This document shows positions 36,130 to 45,833 of a stretch of 64,000 nt of DNA, in pieces; position 1 is the stretch's first letter; each line of letters opens with the position of its first letter. The notes beneath the pieces are model-generated. The model was not told the origin of the DNA. It did not search any database and saw only the letters and a program-made list of their open reading frames with translations. This DNA is from Erwinia rhapontici. GTDB lineage: Bacteria; Pseudomonadota; Gammaproteobacteria; Enterobacterales; Enterobacteriaceae. The translations under genes were made by a program, and so were the position numbers. Location of the stretch: contig NZ_VRKO01000018.1 of NCBI RefSeq assembly GCF_012271765.1, forward strand, positions 1 to 64,000, written 5' to 3'.

Positions 36130-38247
36130 TTATTCCTTACCGGCGTGAGTGATCAGCCAGCAGTTGTGAATTTGACGATTACGGGCAAAATCCTGCGACT
36201 GTGTTTTCGCAGTGATTTCAGTAGCAGCCAGGCCAAGAGCTTCCAGGCCGGCAGAATCCATTTTGAAGCCGCGTTTATTGTTGGAGAACATTACGGTGCC
36301 CCCTTTACGCAGCAGACGCTTCAGATCTTTCATCAGATCAAGATGATCGCGCTGCACGTCAAAGCTCTCTTCCATACGCTTGGAGTTAGAGAACGTCGGC
36401 GGATCGATAAAGATCAGATCAAACTGTTCATCCGCATCACGCAGCCAGCTCAGGCAGTCTGCCTGCATCAGACGGTGCTGACGCCCGGACAAACCGTTGA
36501 GACGCATATTGCGCTCGGCCCATTCGAGATAGGTACGCGACATATCGATCGTAGTCGTGCTGCGCGCGCCTCCCAGACCAGCATGAACGCTGGCGCTGCC
36601 GGTGTAAGCAAACAGGTTCAGGAAGTCTTTCCCTTTACTCATCTGCCCCAGCATTTTGCGGGCAACACGGTGGTCGAGGAACAGGCCAGTGTCGAGATAG
36701 TCCGTCAGATTAACCCATAATTTGGCGTTAAACTCACCGACTTCAAAGAAATCGCCCTTCTCGCCCAGTTTCTGATACTGATTTTTTCCTTTCTGTTTTT
36801 CACGGGTTTTCAGCACCAGTCGGTTAGCCGGCAGTTCGAGCACGCTGAGGGTTGCGGCAATCACATCAAACAGGCGCTGACGCGCTTTGGCTGGCTCGAT
36901 GGTTTTCGGCGCCGCATATTCCTGCACCACAACCCAGTCGCCGTAGCGGTCGACCGCCACATTGTAGTCGGGCAGATCGGCATCGTAGACGCGATAGCAT
37001 TCAATCCCTTCCTGACGCGCCCATTTATCCAGTTTCTTGGTATTTTTGCGCAGACGGTTGGCGTAGTCTTCTGCCAACTGGCCCGCAGCGGCACCGGTCG
37101 GATTTTCCGCCAACTGGTAGTTTTTCTGCACGCAATCCAGCGGGCCGTTCTTCGCTTTAAACTGGCGGTCGGCTCGCAATTGCAGGCAGCTCAGCAGCTC
37201 TGGTGAAGCACTGAACAGAGACAGGTTCCAGCCACCAAAATGCGTTTTCATAATACGGCCCAGCTGGCCGTGCAGCGCAATCAACGCAGGTTCACTGTCC
37301 AGACGCTCGCCGTACGGTGGGTTACTCAGCACCGTCCCGGTCACTCCCTGCGCCAGCGGGTTGGTCAACTTCAGCACGTCCTGGGTCGTGAACTCAATGA
37401 GGTCAGTCAGCCCGGCGTTACGGGCGTTGGCGCGGGCACGTTCGATCACCCGGGAGTCATTATCATAGCCGTAGAACCGCGACGTGGTTTCCTCTAACCC
37501 TTTACGGGCGCGTTCGTGTGCTTCGCGCGTCACATCGCTCCACAGGGACTGATTAAACTGGCTCCAGCCCGTAAAGCCCCAGTGTTTACGTTGCAGTCCT
37601 GGCGCACGATCGCTGGCGATCATTGCGGCTTCAATCAGCAAGGTCCCGGAACCACACATCGGATCCACCAGCGGCGATCCCACCTGCCAACCGGATCGCT
37701 GCACGATGGCCGCTGCCAGGTTCTCTTTCAACGGAGCCTGACCCGTCTGTTGGCGATAGCCGCGCTGATGCAGGCCGTCCCCGCTCAGATCCAGGGCAAT
37801 ACTGGCCGTATCTTTATTCAACCAGACGTTAACGCGAATATCCGCCTGCTCGCGGTCAACATTCGGGCGCGGCAGGTTTTTACGGGTAAAGCTATCAACG
37901 ATAGCGTCTTTCACTTTCAACGCGCCGTACTGGCTATTACGGATCACCTCATTCAACCCGCTGAAATGCACCACGAAGGTTTGGTCGCTGCCAAACATGG
38001 CTGGCCAGTCAATCGCCTGCACCCCGAGATAAAGATCGAGGTCGCTGTAAACGCCGCATTCGGTTAGCGGCAGGAGGATACGTGAAGCCAGTCGGCTCCA
38101 CATCAGACTCTGATACATCAGACGATCATCGCCCTGGAAATGTACGCCGCCCTGGACCACCTGGCAGCCTTCGGCCCCCAGCGCTTCCAGTTCACTTTTT
38201 AACAGCTCTTCGAGCCCACGCGCCGTACTGGCAAACAGAGAATTCAT
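36130..38247 (-). CDS. rlmL: bifunctional 23S rRNA methyltransferase RlmKL
   Basis: A 705-residue fusion enzyme. It contains a THUMP domain (about 40-155) and the RlmL part making m2G2445, with SAM motif [15 protein letters not shown] and catalytic SNPPYGERL. The RlmK part making m7G2069 has SAM motif [15 protein letters not shown] and [10 protein letters not shown]. The ATG at 38247 gives the exact E. coli-like N-terminus ([16 protein letters not shown]). An upstream in-frame extension of 16 codons is less likely. It heads the minus-strand run leading to uup and pqiABC. Confidence 0.96.
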   Translation of the reverse strand: MNSLFASTARGLEELLKSELEALGAEGCQVVQGGVHFQGDDRLMYQSLMWSRLASRILLPLTECGVYSDLDLYLGVQAIDWPAMFGSDQTFVVHFSGLNEVIRNSQYGALKVKDAIVDSFTRKNLPRPNVDREQADIRVNVWLNKDTASIALDLSGDGLHQRGYRQQTGQAPLKENLAAAIVQRSGWQVGSPLVDPMCGSGTLLIEAAMIASDRAPGLQRKHWGFTGWSQFNQSLWSDVTREAHERARKGLEETTSRFYGYDNDSRVIERARANARNAGLTDLIEFTTQDVLKLTNPLAQGVTGTVLSNPPYGERLDSEPALIALHGQLGRIMKTHFGGWNLSLFSASPELLSCLQLRADRQFKAKNGPLDCVQKNYQLAENPTGAAAGQLAEDYANRLRKNTKKLDKWARQEGIECYRVYDADLPDYNVAVDRYGDWVVVQEYAAPKTIEPAKARQRLFDVIAATLSVLELPANRLVLKTREKQKGKNQYQKLGEKGDFFEVGEFNAKLWVNLTDYLDTGLFLDHRVARKMLGQMSKGKDFLNLFAYTGSASVHAGLGGARSTTTIDMSRTYLEWAERNMRLNGLSGRQHRLMQADCLSWLRDADEQFDLIFIDPPTFSNSKRMEESFDVQRDHLDLMKDLKRLLRKGGTVMFSNNKRGFKMDSAGLEALGLAATEITAKTQSQDFARNRQIHNCWLITHAGKE

Positions 38248-38379
38248 AGCGTCACTTATCGTCATCAGAAATTGCTGCGCATTATAGCTAATCATGACGT
38301 CATGTCATAAAGTTAGCGTTTATTACTGCAAAAACCCTGTAAATAACAGGGTCCGCGGTGGGCGCAATGGAGAATCGCC

Positions 38380-39489
38380 ATGATCAGTCTGTCTCGTTTA
38401 TTTGTTCATCCGGTTAAATCAATGCGAGGGATGCAGGTTTCCCATGCGCAGGCGCTGAACAGCGGTCTGGCCTTCGACCGTATCTTTATGCTGACCGAAC
38501 CCGATGGCACCTTTATTACCGCGCGGCAATATCCTGAAATGGTGCTGTTTACCCCGGCGCTGATCGTCGACGGGTTACACCTGAGCGCGCCGGATGGCAG
38601 CAGTGCGACCGTGCGCTTTGAGGATTTCCTCAAGACTCCCGCGCCAACCGAAGTCTGGGGTAGCCAGTTCACCGCGTTAATCGCTCCCGACACGATTAAT
38701 CAATGGCTGAGTGATTTTTTCCCGCGCCAGGTGCAGTTACGCTGGGTCGGCCCGGAGATGACCCGCCGGGTAAAACGCTTTGACGAGGTCCCATTGGGAT
38801 TTGCTGACGGTTACCCGTTTCTGCTGGTCAATGAGGCCTCTTTGCACGATCTGCAACAACGTTGTCCGGCGGGGGTGAGAATGGAACAGTTTCGCCCCAA
38901 CCTGGTGGTTAGCGGTGCGGGTGCATGGGCGGAAGATAGCTGGTCGTCATTACGTATCGGGGAAATTATCTTCGATGTGCCGAAACCCTGTAGCCGCTGT
39001 GTATTAACCACCGTCAGCACACAATATGGTCGTAAACATCCCGGCGGCGAGCCACTGAATACCTTACAGGGGTTTCGCAGTGCGCTGGATGGAAGCGGTG
39101 ATATTGATTTTGGCCTTAACCTGGTGGCTCGCAGCAGCGGCGTCGTTCGCGTGGGCGATAAAATTGAGGTGTTAACCAGCCATACGCCACGCGCTTACGG
39201 TGCAGGACGCGTAACAGAAACGCTGGAGGTTGCCACCGTTGCAGCCCGCGATGTGACCATCCACTGGCAGGGCCAGCATTTTACTGGTAACAATCAACAG
39301 GTATTGCTGGAACAGCTGGAGCTTCAGGGCATTAAAGTGCCTTATTCCTGCCGCTCAGGTATCTGCGGAAGTTGCAAAGTCACACTGGTCAGTGGGGAAG
39401 TGAAAGCGATGAAAAAAGGGGCGATACGTCAGGACGGCAGCGTATTAAGCTGTAGCTGTATTCCGGCGGGCGATGTGGTGCTGCGCTAA
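38380..39489 (+). CDS. ycbX: YcbX, MOSC and ferredoxin-domain protein
   Basis: A 369-residue protein with an N-terminal MOSC beta-barrel domain (about 1-120), a MOSC molybdenum-cofactor-binding domain and a C-terminal 2Fe-2S ferredoxin domain. The likely cofactor Cys is in [13 protein letters not shown]. The cluster ligands are C-x4-C-x2-C in [10 protein letters not shown], with the last Cys in SCSCIPAG. In E. coli YcbX reduces N-hydroxylated base analogues such as 6-hydroxylaminopurine. All motifs are intact. Confidence 0.95.
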   Translation: MISLSRLFVHPVKSMRGMQVSHAQALNSGLAFDRIFMLTEPDGTFITARQYPEMVLFTPALIVDGLHLSAPDGSSATVRFEDFLKTPAPTEVWGSQFTALIAPDTINQWLSDFFPRQVQLRWVGPEMTRRVKRFDEVPLGFADGYPFLLVNEASLHDLQQRCPAGVRMEQFRPNLVVSGAGAWAEDSWSSLRIGEIIFDVPKPCSRCVLTTVSTQYGRKHPGGEPLNTLQGFRSALDGSGDIDFGLNLVARSSGVVRVGDKIEVLTSHTPRAYGAGRVTETLEVATVAARDVTIHWQGQHFTGNNQQVLLEQLELQGIKVPYSCRSGICGSCKVTLVSGEVKAMKKGAIRQDGSVLSCSCIPAGDVVLR

Positions 39490-39505
39490 TAGCAAGCGCG
39501 GTGAC

Positions 39506-40051
39506 TTACACCGCGCGTGCGAAGCGAATACCATCTGCACTGGCGTGAGGAAGCAAGCGATCATGCATAATTTTAATTGCATCACCCAATACCATTCCAC
39601 GACCAGCCACAGTTAACTGCGCCTGCGCCAGCAGGCACAGTGCGGCGCTGTCACCAGACTCTACCACCAGCAGACTTGCCGATTCACCGCTGTCAGAGAC
39701 CTTGACGTTGACCAGTTCACCGTCAGCCGGACGCCAGTTTCCCTGAATATAGCTGTCAAAATGCCAGCTTTTAGGCATCAATGGTTTCAGGAAACGCGTG
39801 GCCACCAGCGCATTCAGCACCAGCTCAGCTCGCTGATCGGCATTCAATTGCGTATCACGGCAGCGTTCGTCAAAGGTGAAAAACAGTGCAGCATCATCAA
39901 CACAGAAACCGGAAACATCAAAAGCATCAGGCGTTAACATTTTGCGCGGAAAGCGGGAACGAAATAACATACCGTCCGCCAGGTCGAGCATCATCCGGTC
40001 ATGTTCTTCGTCGAAAAACCAACGCCAGTTATCGTCTGGTTTTATCCTCAT
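39506..40051 (-). CDS. zapC: Z-ring-associated protein ZapC
   Basis: A 181-residue cytosolic protein that bundles FtsZ and stabilises the Z ring. It starts [28 protein letters not shown] and contains the [19 protein letters not shown] block, close to E. coli ZapC (180). Beside pyrD and ycbX, as in E. coli. Together with SulA and MatP in this window it makes three FtsZ-related genes within 15 kb. Confidence 0.94.
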   Translation of the reverse strand: MRIKPDDNWRWFFDEEHDRMMLDLADGMLFRSRFPRKMLTPDAFDVSGFCVDDAALFFTFDERCRDTQLNADQRAELVLNALVATRFLKPLMPKSWHFDSYIQGNWRPADGELVNVKVSDSGESASLLVVESGDSAALCLLAQAQLTVAGRGMVLGDAIKIMHDRLLPHASADGIRFARAV

Positions 40052-40235
40052 GATGGTTCCTGTATTAATACTTAGTTACAAGTAGCCGGAAAAGCATATT
40101 CCCTTTCCGGAAACCAGAGGCTTCGTTAACGCTCTCAGCTCGCTCTGTAAAATTTGAATATTGTCTGAACAGCACAAAATATAAACGAGAGAGCAGCGAA
40201 AATAAAGCCCCTGGCATATTTAACGCTAAATTAAC

Positions 40236-41246
40236 CTAGAGATGAGTCACAATTTCTTTTATCAAAGGCGGACCTTTGTAAATAAATCCAGAATATATTT
40301 GCACCAGCGAAGCACCCGCCGTCATTTTTTCACGCGCCGAAACCAGTGAATCAATCCCACCAACGCCAATAATTGGGATGCGCCCCTGTAATTCCAGCGC
40401 CAGACGGCGAACGATTTCGGTACTGCGCAGCTGTACCGGACGACCACTTAGCCCACCCGCTTCTTCCGCGTGCTTTAATCCTTTTACCAGCTCACGATCG
40501 AGGGTGGTATTGGTCGCAATCACGCCATCAATATTGTGACGCACTAAACTGTCGGCCACCTGGATCAATTCTTCTTCAGAAAGATCCGGTGCGATCTTAA
40601 CCGCCACAGGAACATATTTATGATGGATCTGTTGAAGATCGTTTTGACGGATTTTAATCGCCGCCAGCAAATCATCCAGCGCTTCGCCGTATTGTAAAGA
40701 TCGTAAGCCTGGGGTGTTAGGTGAAGAGATATTGATGGCGATGTAGCCAGCATACGGATAAATCTTATCCATACAGGTTAAATAATCGTCTTTACCCTGC
40801 TCTACCGGGGTATCTTTATTCTTGCCAATATTAATGCCGAGGATACCGTCAAAATGGGCTTTTTTAACATTCTCTACCAGGTTATCAACGCCCATATTAT
40901 TGAAGCCCATGCGGTTGATGATCCCTTCCGCTGCCACAATCCGGAACATACGCGGCTTATCATTGCCCGGCTGAGGGCGCGGCGTCACGGTACCAATTTC
41001 AATGGAACCAAACCCCATCGCACCAAATGCATCAATGCATTCGCCGTTTTTATCCAGACCAGCGGCCAGGCCCAGTGGATTCTTAAAGGTCAGTCCCATG
41101 CAGGTTACGGGCTTAAAAGGGAGCGACTGACGGATAAGACCCATCAGCGGGGTGCCGGAGATACGCTTCAACTGCTGCAAAGTCAGGTCATGCGCGCGCT
41201 CAGGATCGAGCTGAAACAGCGCCTTACGAACGAAAGGGTAATACAT
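40236..41246 (-). CDS. pyrD: dihydroorotate dehydrogenase (quinone)
   Basis: Class 2, membrane-associated enzyme of 336 residues that oxidises dihydroorotate to orotate with quinone as acceptor, in pyrimidine synthesis. Features are the N-terminal membrane-docking helices ([21 protein letters not shown]), the FMN-binding [12 protein letters not shown], catalytic Ser in [12 protein letters not shown], and GVGGIDS at the phosphate site. The ATG at 41246, five bases after AGGAG, was chosen over the GTG two codons upstream. In E. coli the start-site nucleotide pool regulates pyrD through a leader hairpin; this was not analysed here. Confidence 0.97.
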   Translation of the reverse strand: MYYPFVRKALFQLDPERAHDLTLQQLKRISGTPLMGLIRQSLPFKPVTCMGLTFKNPLGLAAGLDKNGECIDAFGAMGFGSIEIGTVTPRPQPGNDKPRMFRIVAAEGIINRMGFNNMGVDNLVENVKKAHFDGILGINIGKNKDTPVEQGKDDYLTCMDKIYPYAGYIAINISSPNTPGLRSLQYGEALDDLLAAIKIRQNDLQQIHHKYVPVAVKIAPDLSEEELIQVADSLVRHNIDGVIATNTTLDRELVKGLKHAEEAGGLSGRPVQLRSTEIVRRLALELQGRIPIIGVGGIDSLVSAREKMTAGASLVQIYSGFIYKGPPLIKEIVTHL

Positions 41247-41477
41247 GGTCACTCCTGAGGTCCCGATGGAAAATCGGGGTCGTATTATCCGGGTTTCATG
41301 GGGTAAAGGGAAATGACCTGGCGCAAAAGCGGGCCTGAATCGACGGTTTTTTTACTTCATCAAGGCCGTTATGCCGCGCTATATGTGCAAACTGGCAAAA
41401 ATATGCCGGATAAATCATTTAAGCGTCCAAACGCGCTCTGTCAGGATGAGCCATCGGTTCTTGAATTTCGTTTATCA

Positions 41478-41492
41478 ATAACTTTTGGTTAT
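41478..41492 (+). promoter_or_regulatory. small palindrome before ssuE
   Basis: ATAAC-TTTTG-GTTAT, a 5-base inverted repeat, lies directly before the ribosome site (AAGGAG at 41493-41498). It may be part of a Cbl/CysB-type LysR operator or of an mRNA hairpin. CysB-family sites are loosely defined, so the assignment is weak. Confidence 0.35.
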
Positions 41493-41503
41493 AAGGAGAG
41501 GTT

Positions 41504-42055
41504 ATGCGCGTTATTACTCTGGCGGGAAGCCCCCGTTTTCCTTCACGCTCCACCGCACTACTGACCATTTGCCAGCATGCGCTGGAAAAACGCGGCGTCG
41601 AGGTTATCCCGTGGAATCTGCATAACTTCAATCCCGAAGATTTATTGTATGCCCGCTTCGATTCCCCCGCCCTGCTGGCCTTAAAGGAAGACCTCGAATC
41701 GGCTGACGGGTTGATCGTCGCAACCCCTGTCTATAAGGCATCGTTTGCCGGGGCATTGAAAACGCTGCTTGACCTGCTGCCAGAACGTGCGCTGGAACAT
41801 AAAGTGGTGTTACCGCTGGCAACAGGCGGCACCGTAGCCCATCTGCTGGCCGTCGATTACGCACTGAAACCCGTTCTGAATGCACTGAAAGCGCAGGAAG
41901 TGCTGCACGGGGTATTCGCTGACGATACGCAGATCAGCCATTACGACCGGACGCCTGAACTCTCTCCGATTCTGGCTGAGCGGCTGGCAGAGTCGATCGA
42001 TACCTTCTGGCATGCACTTGCCCGCCGCCATCAACCTCTGGCTGCTGCCGTCTGA
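41504..42055 (+). CDS. ssuE: NADPH-dependent FMN reductase SsuE
   Basis: Flavodoxin-like FMN reductase of 183 residues that supplies reduced FMN to the monooxygenase SsuD. It contains the phosphate-binding [11 protein letters not shown] and the flavin/NADPH loop [20 protein letters not shown], which holds the Tyr inserted in the SsuE pi-helix. It is the first gene of ssuEADCB, induced in E. coli by Cbl during sulfate starvation. A strong AAGGAGAGG ribosome site is present. Confidence 0.96.
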   Translation: MRVITLAGSPRFPSRSTALLTICQHALEKRGVEVIPWNLHNFNPEDLLYARFDSPALLALKEDLESADGLIVATPVYKASFAGALKTLLDLLPERALEHKVVLPLATGGTVAHLLAVDYALKPVLNALKAQEVLHGVFADDTQISHYDRTPELSPILAERLAESIDTFWHALARRHQPLAAAV

Positions 42056-42069
42056 AAAGGTGACCGTCT

Positions 42070-43029
42070 ATGACATTGTTTGCTCGCATATTTAGCACCC
42101 TGCTGATAACCGGGCTGCTGGCCAGCCAGGCGATTGCTGCTGACGCCATCCCGGCCCCCGACCAGGTCCGTATTGGTTACCAAAAAGGCTCGGTCAGTAT
42201 GGTGCTGGCGAAATCCCACCAGCTGCTGGAGAAGCGCTTCCCGCATACCACCATTAAATGGGTAGAGTTCCCTGCCGGGCCACAGATGCTGGAAGCATTA
42301 AACGTCAACAGCATTGACCTTGGCAGCACCGGCGACATCCCGCCGATTTTCGCTCAGGCCGCTGGCGCGGATCTGTTGTATGTCGGTTCCGAACCGCCAA
42401 AACCACGATCTGAAGTGATTCTGGTGCGTGAAGACAGTCCGTTGAAAACCGTGGCAGACCTGAAGGGCCATAAAGTGGCCTTCCAGAAGGGCTCAAGCTC
42501 CCACAATCTGCTGTTACGTGCATTAAAAGAGGCCGGACTGGGTTTCAATGATATTCAGCCTGCGTTTCTGACGCCTGCGGATGCCCGCGCCGCTTTCCAG
42601 CAGGGAGATGTTGACGCCTGGGCAATCTGGGATCCCTATTACTCTGCGGCCATCCAGCAGGGCGGCGTGCGCGTACTGAAAAATGGCGACACGTTAAATC
42701 TGACCGGCTCGTTCTACCTCGCAACTCGCCCGTTCACCGAAAAGAATGGCGTGTTTCTGCAACAGGTACTGGACACCTTCAGCCAGGCCGATGCCCTGAC
42801 GCGCAGCCATCGTGAACAGAGCGTGGACCTGCTTTCAACGGCGATGGGTCTGCCAAAACCGGTGATCTCAACCTATTTCGATCATCGCCCGCCAACCGCC
42901 ATTACCCTGGTCAGTGAGAAGACAGCAAAGGCTCAGCAGCAAACTGCCGATCTGTTTTACACCAGCAAGCTGATGCCGGTGAAAGTCGATATTTCCAGCC
43001 GCATCTGGCATGGCCCGTCAACCCATTGA
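42070..43029 (+). CDS. ssuA: aliphatic sulfonate-binding protein SsuA
   Basis: Periplasmic substrate-binding protein of 319 residues. The signal peptide ends QAIAAD; the mature fold begins VRIGYQKGSVSMVLAKS, and NSIDLGSTGDIPPIFAQAAG lies in the ligand pocket. It delivers alkanesulfonates or taurine-like compounds to SsuCB. It lies 14 bases after ssuE. Confidence 0.95.
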   Translation: MTLFARIFSTLLITGLLASQAIAADAIPAPDQVRIGYQKGSVSMVLAKSHQLLEKRFPHTTIKWVEFPAGPQMLEALNVNSIDLGSTGDIPPIFAQAAGADLLYVGSEPPKPRSEVILVREDSPLKTVADLKGHKVAFQKGSSSHNLLLRALKEAGLGFNDIQPAFLTPADARAAFQQGDVDAWAIWDPYYSAAIQQGGVRVLKNGDTLNLTGSFYLATRPFTEKNGVFLQQVLDTFSQADALTRSHREQSVDLLSTAMGLPKPVISTYFDHRPPTAITLVSEKTAKAQQQTADLFYTSKLMPVKVDISSRIWHGPSTH

Positions 43030-43044
43030 TTGAGGAATAACATA

Positions 43045-44190
43045 ATGAGTCTCTCCGTATTCTGGTTTCTTCCCACTCACGGTGATGGGAAATATTTGGG
43101 TACCAACGAAGGTGCCCGCCCGGTGGATCATGCTTACCTGCAACAAATCGCGCAGGCTGCCGATCGCCTGGGATTTGGCGGAGTGCTAATCCCGACCGGC
43201 CGCTCCTGTGAAGATGCCTGGCTGGTTGCCGCCTCGCTGATCCCGGTCACCCAGCGTCTGCGCTTCCTGGTGGCACTGCGCCCCGGCGTGATCTCGCCCA
43301 CGCAGGCTGCCCGTCAGGCAGCCACGCTCGACCGCCTCTCTAACGGCCGCGCACTGTTTAATCTGGTCACCGGTGGCGATGCGGAAGAGCTGGCGGGAGA
43401 TGGCGTGTTCCTCGATCACCGTGAGCGCTATGCAGAGTCTGCCGAGTTTACCCGCGTATGGCGCCGCGTGCTGGAAGGCGAGACGGTTGATTACGAAGGG
43501 AAACATGTTCATGTGCGTGGCGCGCGTCTGATGTTTAAGCCGGTTCAGCAGCCCCGTCCGCCACTGTGGTTTGGCGGGTCGTCTGATGTCGCGCAGGATC
43601 TGGCTGCCGAACAGGTTGATGTCTATCTGACCTGGGGGGAACCGCCTGAGCAGGTCAAAGAAAAAATTGCTCAGGTACAGGCGAAAGCCGCCGCATTAGG
43701 GCGTAAAGTGCGTTTTGGTATTCGTCTGCATGTGATTGTGCGTGAAACCAATGAAGAGGCATGGCAGGCCGCTGACCGTCTGATCTCGCATCTTGATGAT
43801 GCGACCATTGCCAAAGCGCAGGCCGCACTGGCGAAAACAGATTCTGTTGGCCAACAGCGAATGGCTGCCCTGCACGGTGGCAAACGTGACCAGCTTGAGA
43901 TCAGCCCGAATCTGTGGGCAGGTGTGGGCCTGGTGCGTGGCGGTGCCGGAACCGCTTTAGTGGGCGATGGCCCGACGGTGGCAGCCCGTATGCAGGAATA
44001 TGCCGATCTCGGCATTGAGACCTTTATTCTTTCCGGCTATCCGCACCTGGAAGAAGCGTATCGCGTGGGCGAACTGCTGTTCCCACATCTGGATCTTAAT
44101 GTCCCTTCGATACCGCAACCGCAGGTCGTTCAGGCGCACGGGGAACATGTTGCGCATGATTTTGCCCCACAAAAAGTATCGCAAAGTTAG
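43045..44190 (+). CDS. ssuD: FMNH2-dependent alkanesulfonate monooxygenase SsuD
   Basis: Luciferase-like TIM-barrel enzyme of 381 residues that cleaves the C-S bond of alkanesulfonates, giving aldehyde and sulfite. The Cys conserved in SsuD is present ([12 protein letters not shown]), as are the His/Tyr/Arg region [13 protein letters not shown] and the mobile loop [16 protein letters not shown]-like segment near 298-312 (here [13 protein letters not shown]). The ATG at 43045 follows GAGGA. An in-frame TTG five codons upstream is not needed. Confidence 0.96.
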   Translation: MSLSVFWFLPTHGDGKYLGTNEGARPVDHAYLQQIAQAADRLGFGGVLIPTGRSCEDAWLVAASLIPVTQRLRFLVALRPGVISPTQAARQAATLDRLSNGRALFNLVTGGDAEELAGDGVFLDHRERYAESAEFTRVWRRVLEGETVDYEGKHVHVRGARLMFKPVQQPRPPLWFGGSSDVAQDLAAEQVDVYLTWGEPPEQVKEKIAQVQAKAAALGRKVRFGIRLHVIVRETNEEAWQAADRLISHLDDATIAKAQAALAKTDSVGQQRMAALHGGKRDQLEISPNLWAGVGLVRGGAGTALVGDGPTVAARMQEYADLGIETFILSGYPHLEEAYRVGELLFPHLDLNVPSIPQPQVVQAHGEHVAHDFAPQKVSQS

Positions 44191-44199
44191 AGGTGGAGA

Positions 44200-44991
44200 A
44201 TGAGTAAGACCCTTAATCGTATCGGCAATGGCCTGCTGCCCTGGGCGCTGCCGATCCTGCTGGTGGCGGTATGGCAGTTAGCCTCACAAATGGGCTGGCT
44301 TTCAACGCGCATTTTGCCGTCACCGGAAGCCATTGTGGTGACCTTCTGGAAGCTGTCTGCCAGCGGTGAGCTATGGCAACATCTGGCGATCAGCAGCTGG
44401 CGTGCGGCGATTGGTTTCAGCATCGGTGGGTCGATTGGTCTGATACTGGGGTTAATCACCGGAATGTCACGTCTGGGTGAGCGCCTGCTCGATACCTCCG
44501 TGCAGATGCTGCGCAACGTCCCCCATCTGGCGCTGATCCCGCTGGTGATCCTGTGGTTCGGCATTGATGAATCGGCCAAAATCTTTCTGGTTGCGCTGGG
44601 GACGCTGTTCCCGATTTACCTGAATACCTACCATGGTATCCGTAATATCGATCGCGGGCTGGTGGAGATGGCACGCAGTTATGGTCTGTCTGGCTGGAGT
44701 CTGTTTATCCAGGTGGTGTTGCCTGGCGCCCTGCCCTCCATTATGGTCGGCGTGCGTTTTGCGCTGGGCCTGATGTGGCTGACCCTGATCGTTGCCGAAA
44801 CCATTTCAGCCAACTCCGGCATCGGCTACCTCGCCATGAATGCCCGCGAGTTTTTGCAAACCGATGTGGTGGTGGTGGCGATTATTCTTTATGCCCTGCT
44901 GGGCAAACTGGCTGACGTCAGCGCTCAACTGCTGGAGCGTGTCTGGCTGCGCTGGCATCCAGCGTATCAACTAAAAGAGGAAAACGCATGA
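44200..44991 (+). CDS. ssuC: sulfonate ABC transporter permease SsuC
   Basis: Inner-membrane permease of 263 residues with six predicted helices. The EAA loop that docks onto the ATPase is [29 protein letters not shown]. It is of the BPD_transp_1 family (TauC/SsuC). It lies nine bases after ssuD, and its stop overlaps the start of ssuB by four bases. Confidence 0.96.
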   Translation: MSKTLNRIGNGLLPWALPILLVAVWQLASQMGWLSTRILPSPEAIVVTFWKLSASGELWQHLAISSWRAAIGFSIGGSIGLILGLITGMSRLGERLLDTSVQMLRNVPHLALIPLVILWFGIDESAKIFLVALGTLFPIYLNTYHGIRNIDRGLVEMARSYGLSGWSLFIQVVLPGALPSIMVGVRFALGLMWLTLIVAETISANSGIGYLAMNAREFLQTDVVVVAIILYALLGKLADVSAQLLERVWLRWHPAYQLKEENA

Positions 44992-45776
44992 GCGAATTAA
45001 ACACGTCTCCGGCGCGTCTTAATGCCGGTACGCCGCTGGTGATCAATGGTGTCAGCAAGCAATATAACCAGCGCACAGTACTGAATAACATCAACCTGCA
45101 TATTCCCTCGGGCCAGTTTGTCGCCGTGGTGGGCCGCAGTGGCTGCGGTAAAAGCACCCTGTTACGACTGCTGGCCGGGCTGGAGAAAGCCAGCAGTGGC
45201 GAGCTGCTGGCCGGCAGTGCATCACTGAATGAAGCACGGGAAGATATTCGTCTGATGTTCCAGGATGCGCGCCTGCTGCCGTGGAAAAGCGTGATCGATA
45301 ACGTTGGCCTTGGCCTGAAAGGCAAAGCCTGGAAAGAACAGGCGCTGGCGGCGCTGGATGCCGTTGGTCTGGCAGATCGTGCCAAAGAGTGGCCTGCTGC
45401 GTTGTCCGGCGGGCAAAAACAACGCGTGGCATTGGCGCGAGCCCTGATTCATCGCCCGGGCTTGCTGCTGCTGGATGAGCCACTCGGTGCGCTGGATGCC
45501 TTAACCCGTATTGAGATGCAGGATCTGATTGAATCGCTTTGGCAACAGCATCACTTTACCGTGTTGCTGGTGACCCATGATGTCAGTGAAGCGGTAGCAA
45601 TGGCTGACCGGGTTCTGCTGATTGAAGAAGGGAATATCGGACTGGATCTGCTGGTTGAGCTGCCACGTCCACGCCGTAAAGGCTCGGTCAAACTGGCGGA
45701 ACTGGAAGCGGAAGTGCTCGACCGCGTGATGAAACGTTCACCCGTCCAACAGGACCGCCATTATGCACATGGCTAA
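44988..45776 (+). CDS. ssuB: sulfonate ABC transporter ATPase SsuB
   Basis: ABC ATPase of 262 residues with Walker [11 protein letters not shown]-loop [11 protein letters not shown], signature LSGGQKQR, Walker [13 protein letters not shown] and switch His in VTHDVSEA. With SsuA and SsuC it forms the sulfonate importer. Last gene of the operon, followed by a strong terminator. Confidence 0.97.
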   Translation: MSELNTSPARLNAGTPLVINGVSKQYNQRTVLNNINLHIPSGQFVAVVGRSGCGKSTLLRLLAGLEKASSGELLAGSASLNEAREDIRLMFQDARLLPWKSVIDNVGLGLKGKAWKEQALAALDAVGLADRAKEWPAALSGGQKQRVALARALIHRPGLLLLDEPLGALDALTRIEMQDLIESLWQQHHFTVLLVTHDVSEAVAMADRVLLIEEGNIGLDLLVELPRPRRKGSVKLAELEAEVLDRVMKRSPVQQDRHYAHG

Positions 45777-45780
45777 AAAA

Positions 45781-45813
45781 TAAAAATGGGCGAAGATATC
45801 GCCCATTTTTTTG
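45781..45813 (+). terminator. terminator of the ssu operon, shared with pepN
   Basis: Stem AAAATGGGCGA/TCGCCCATTTT with an AGATA loop and T tracts on both strands, just past the ssuB stop and before the convergent pepN end. Confidence 0.9.
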
Positions 45814-45833
45814 TTTATCACTGACCGCTTTTA

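Noticed and set aside
36145-36720. 191-codon plus-strand frame
   Set aside because: Opposite-strand shadow of rlmKL.
41313-41564. 83-codon plus-strand frame before ssuE
   Set aside because: Overlaps the ssuE start, has no ribosome site and no family resemblance.
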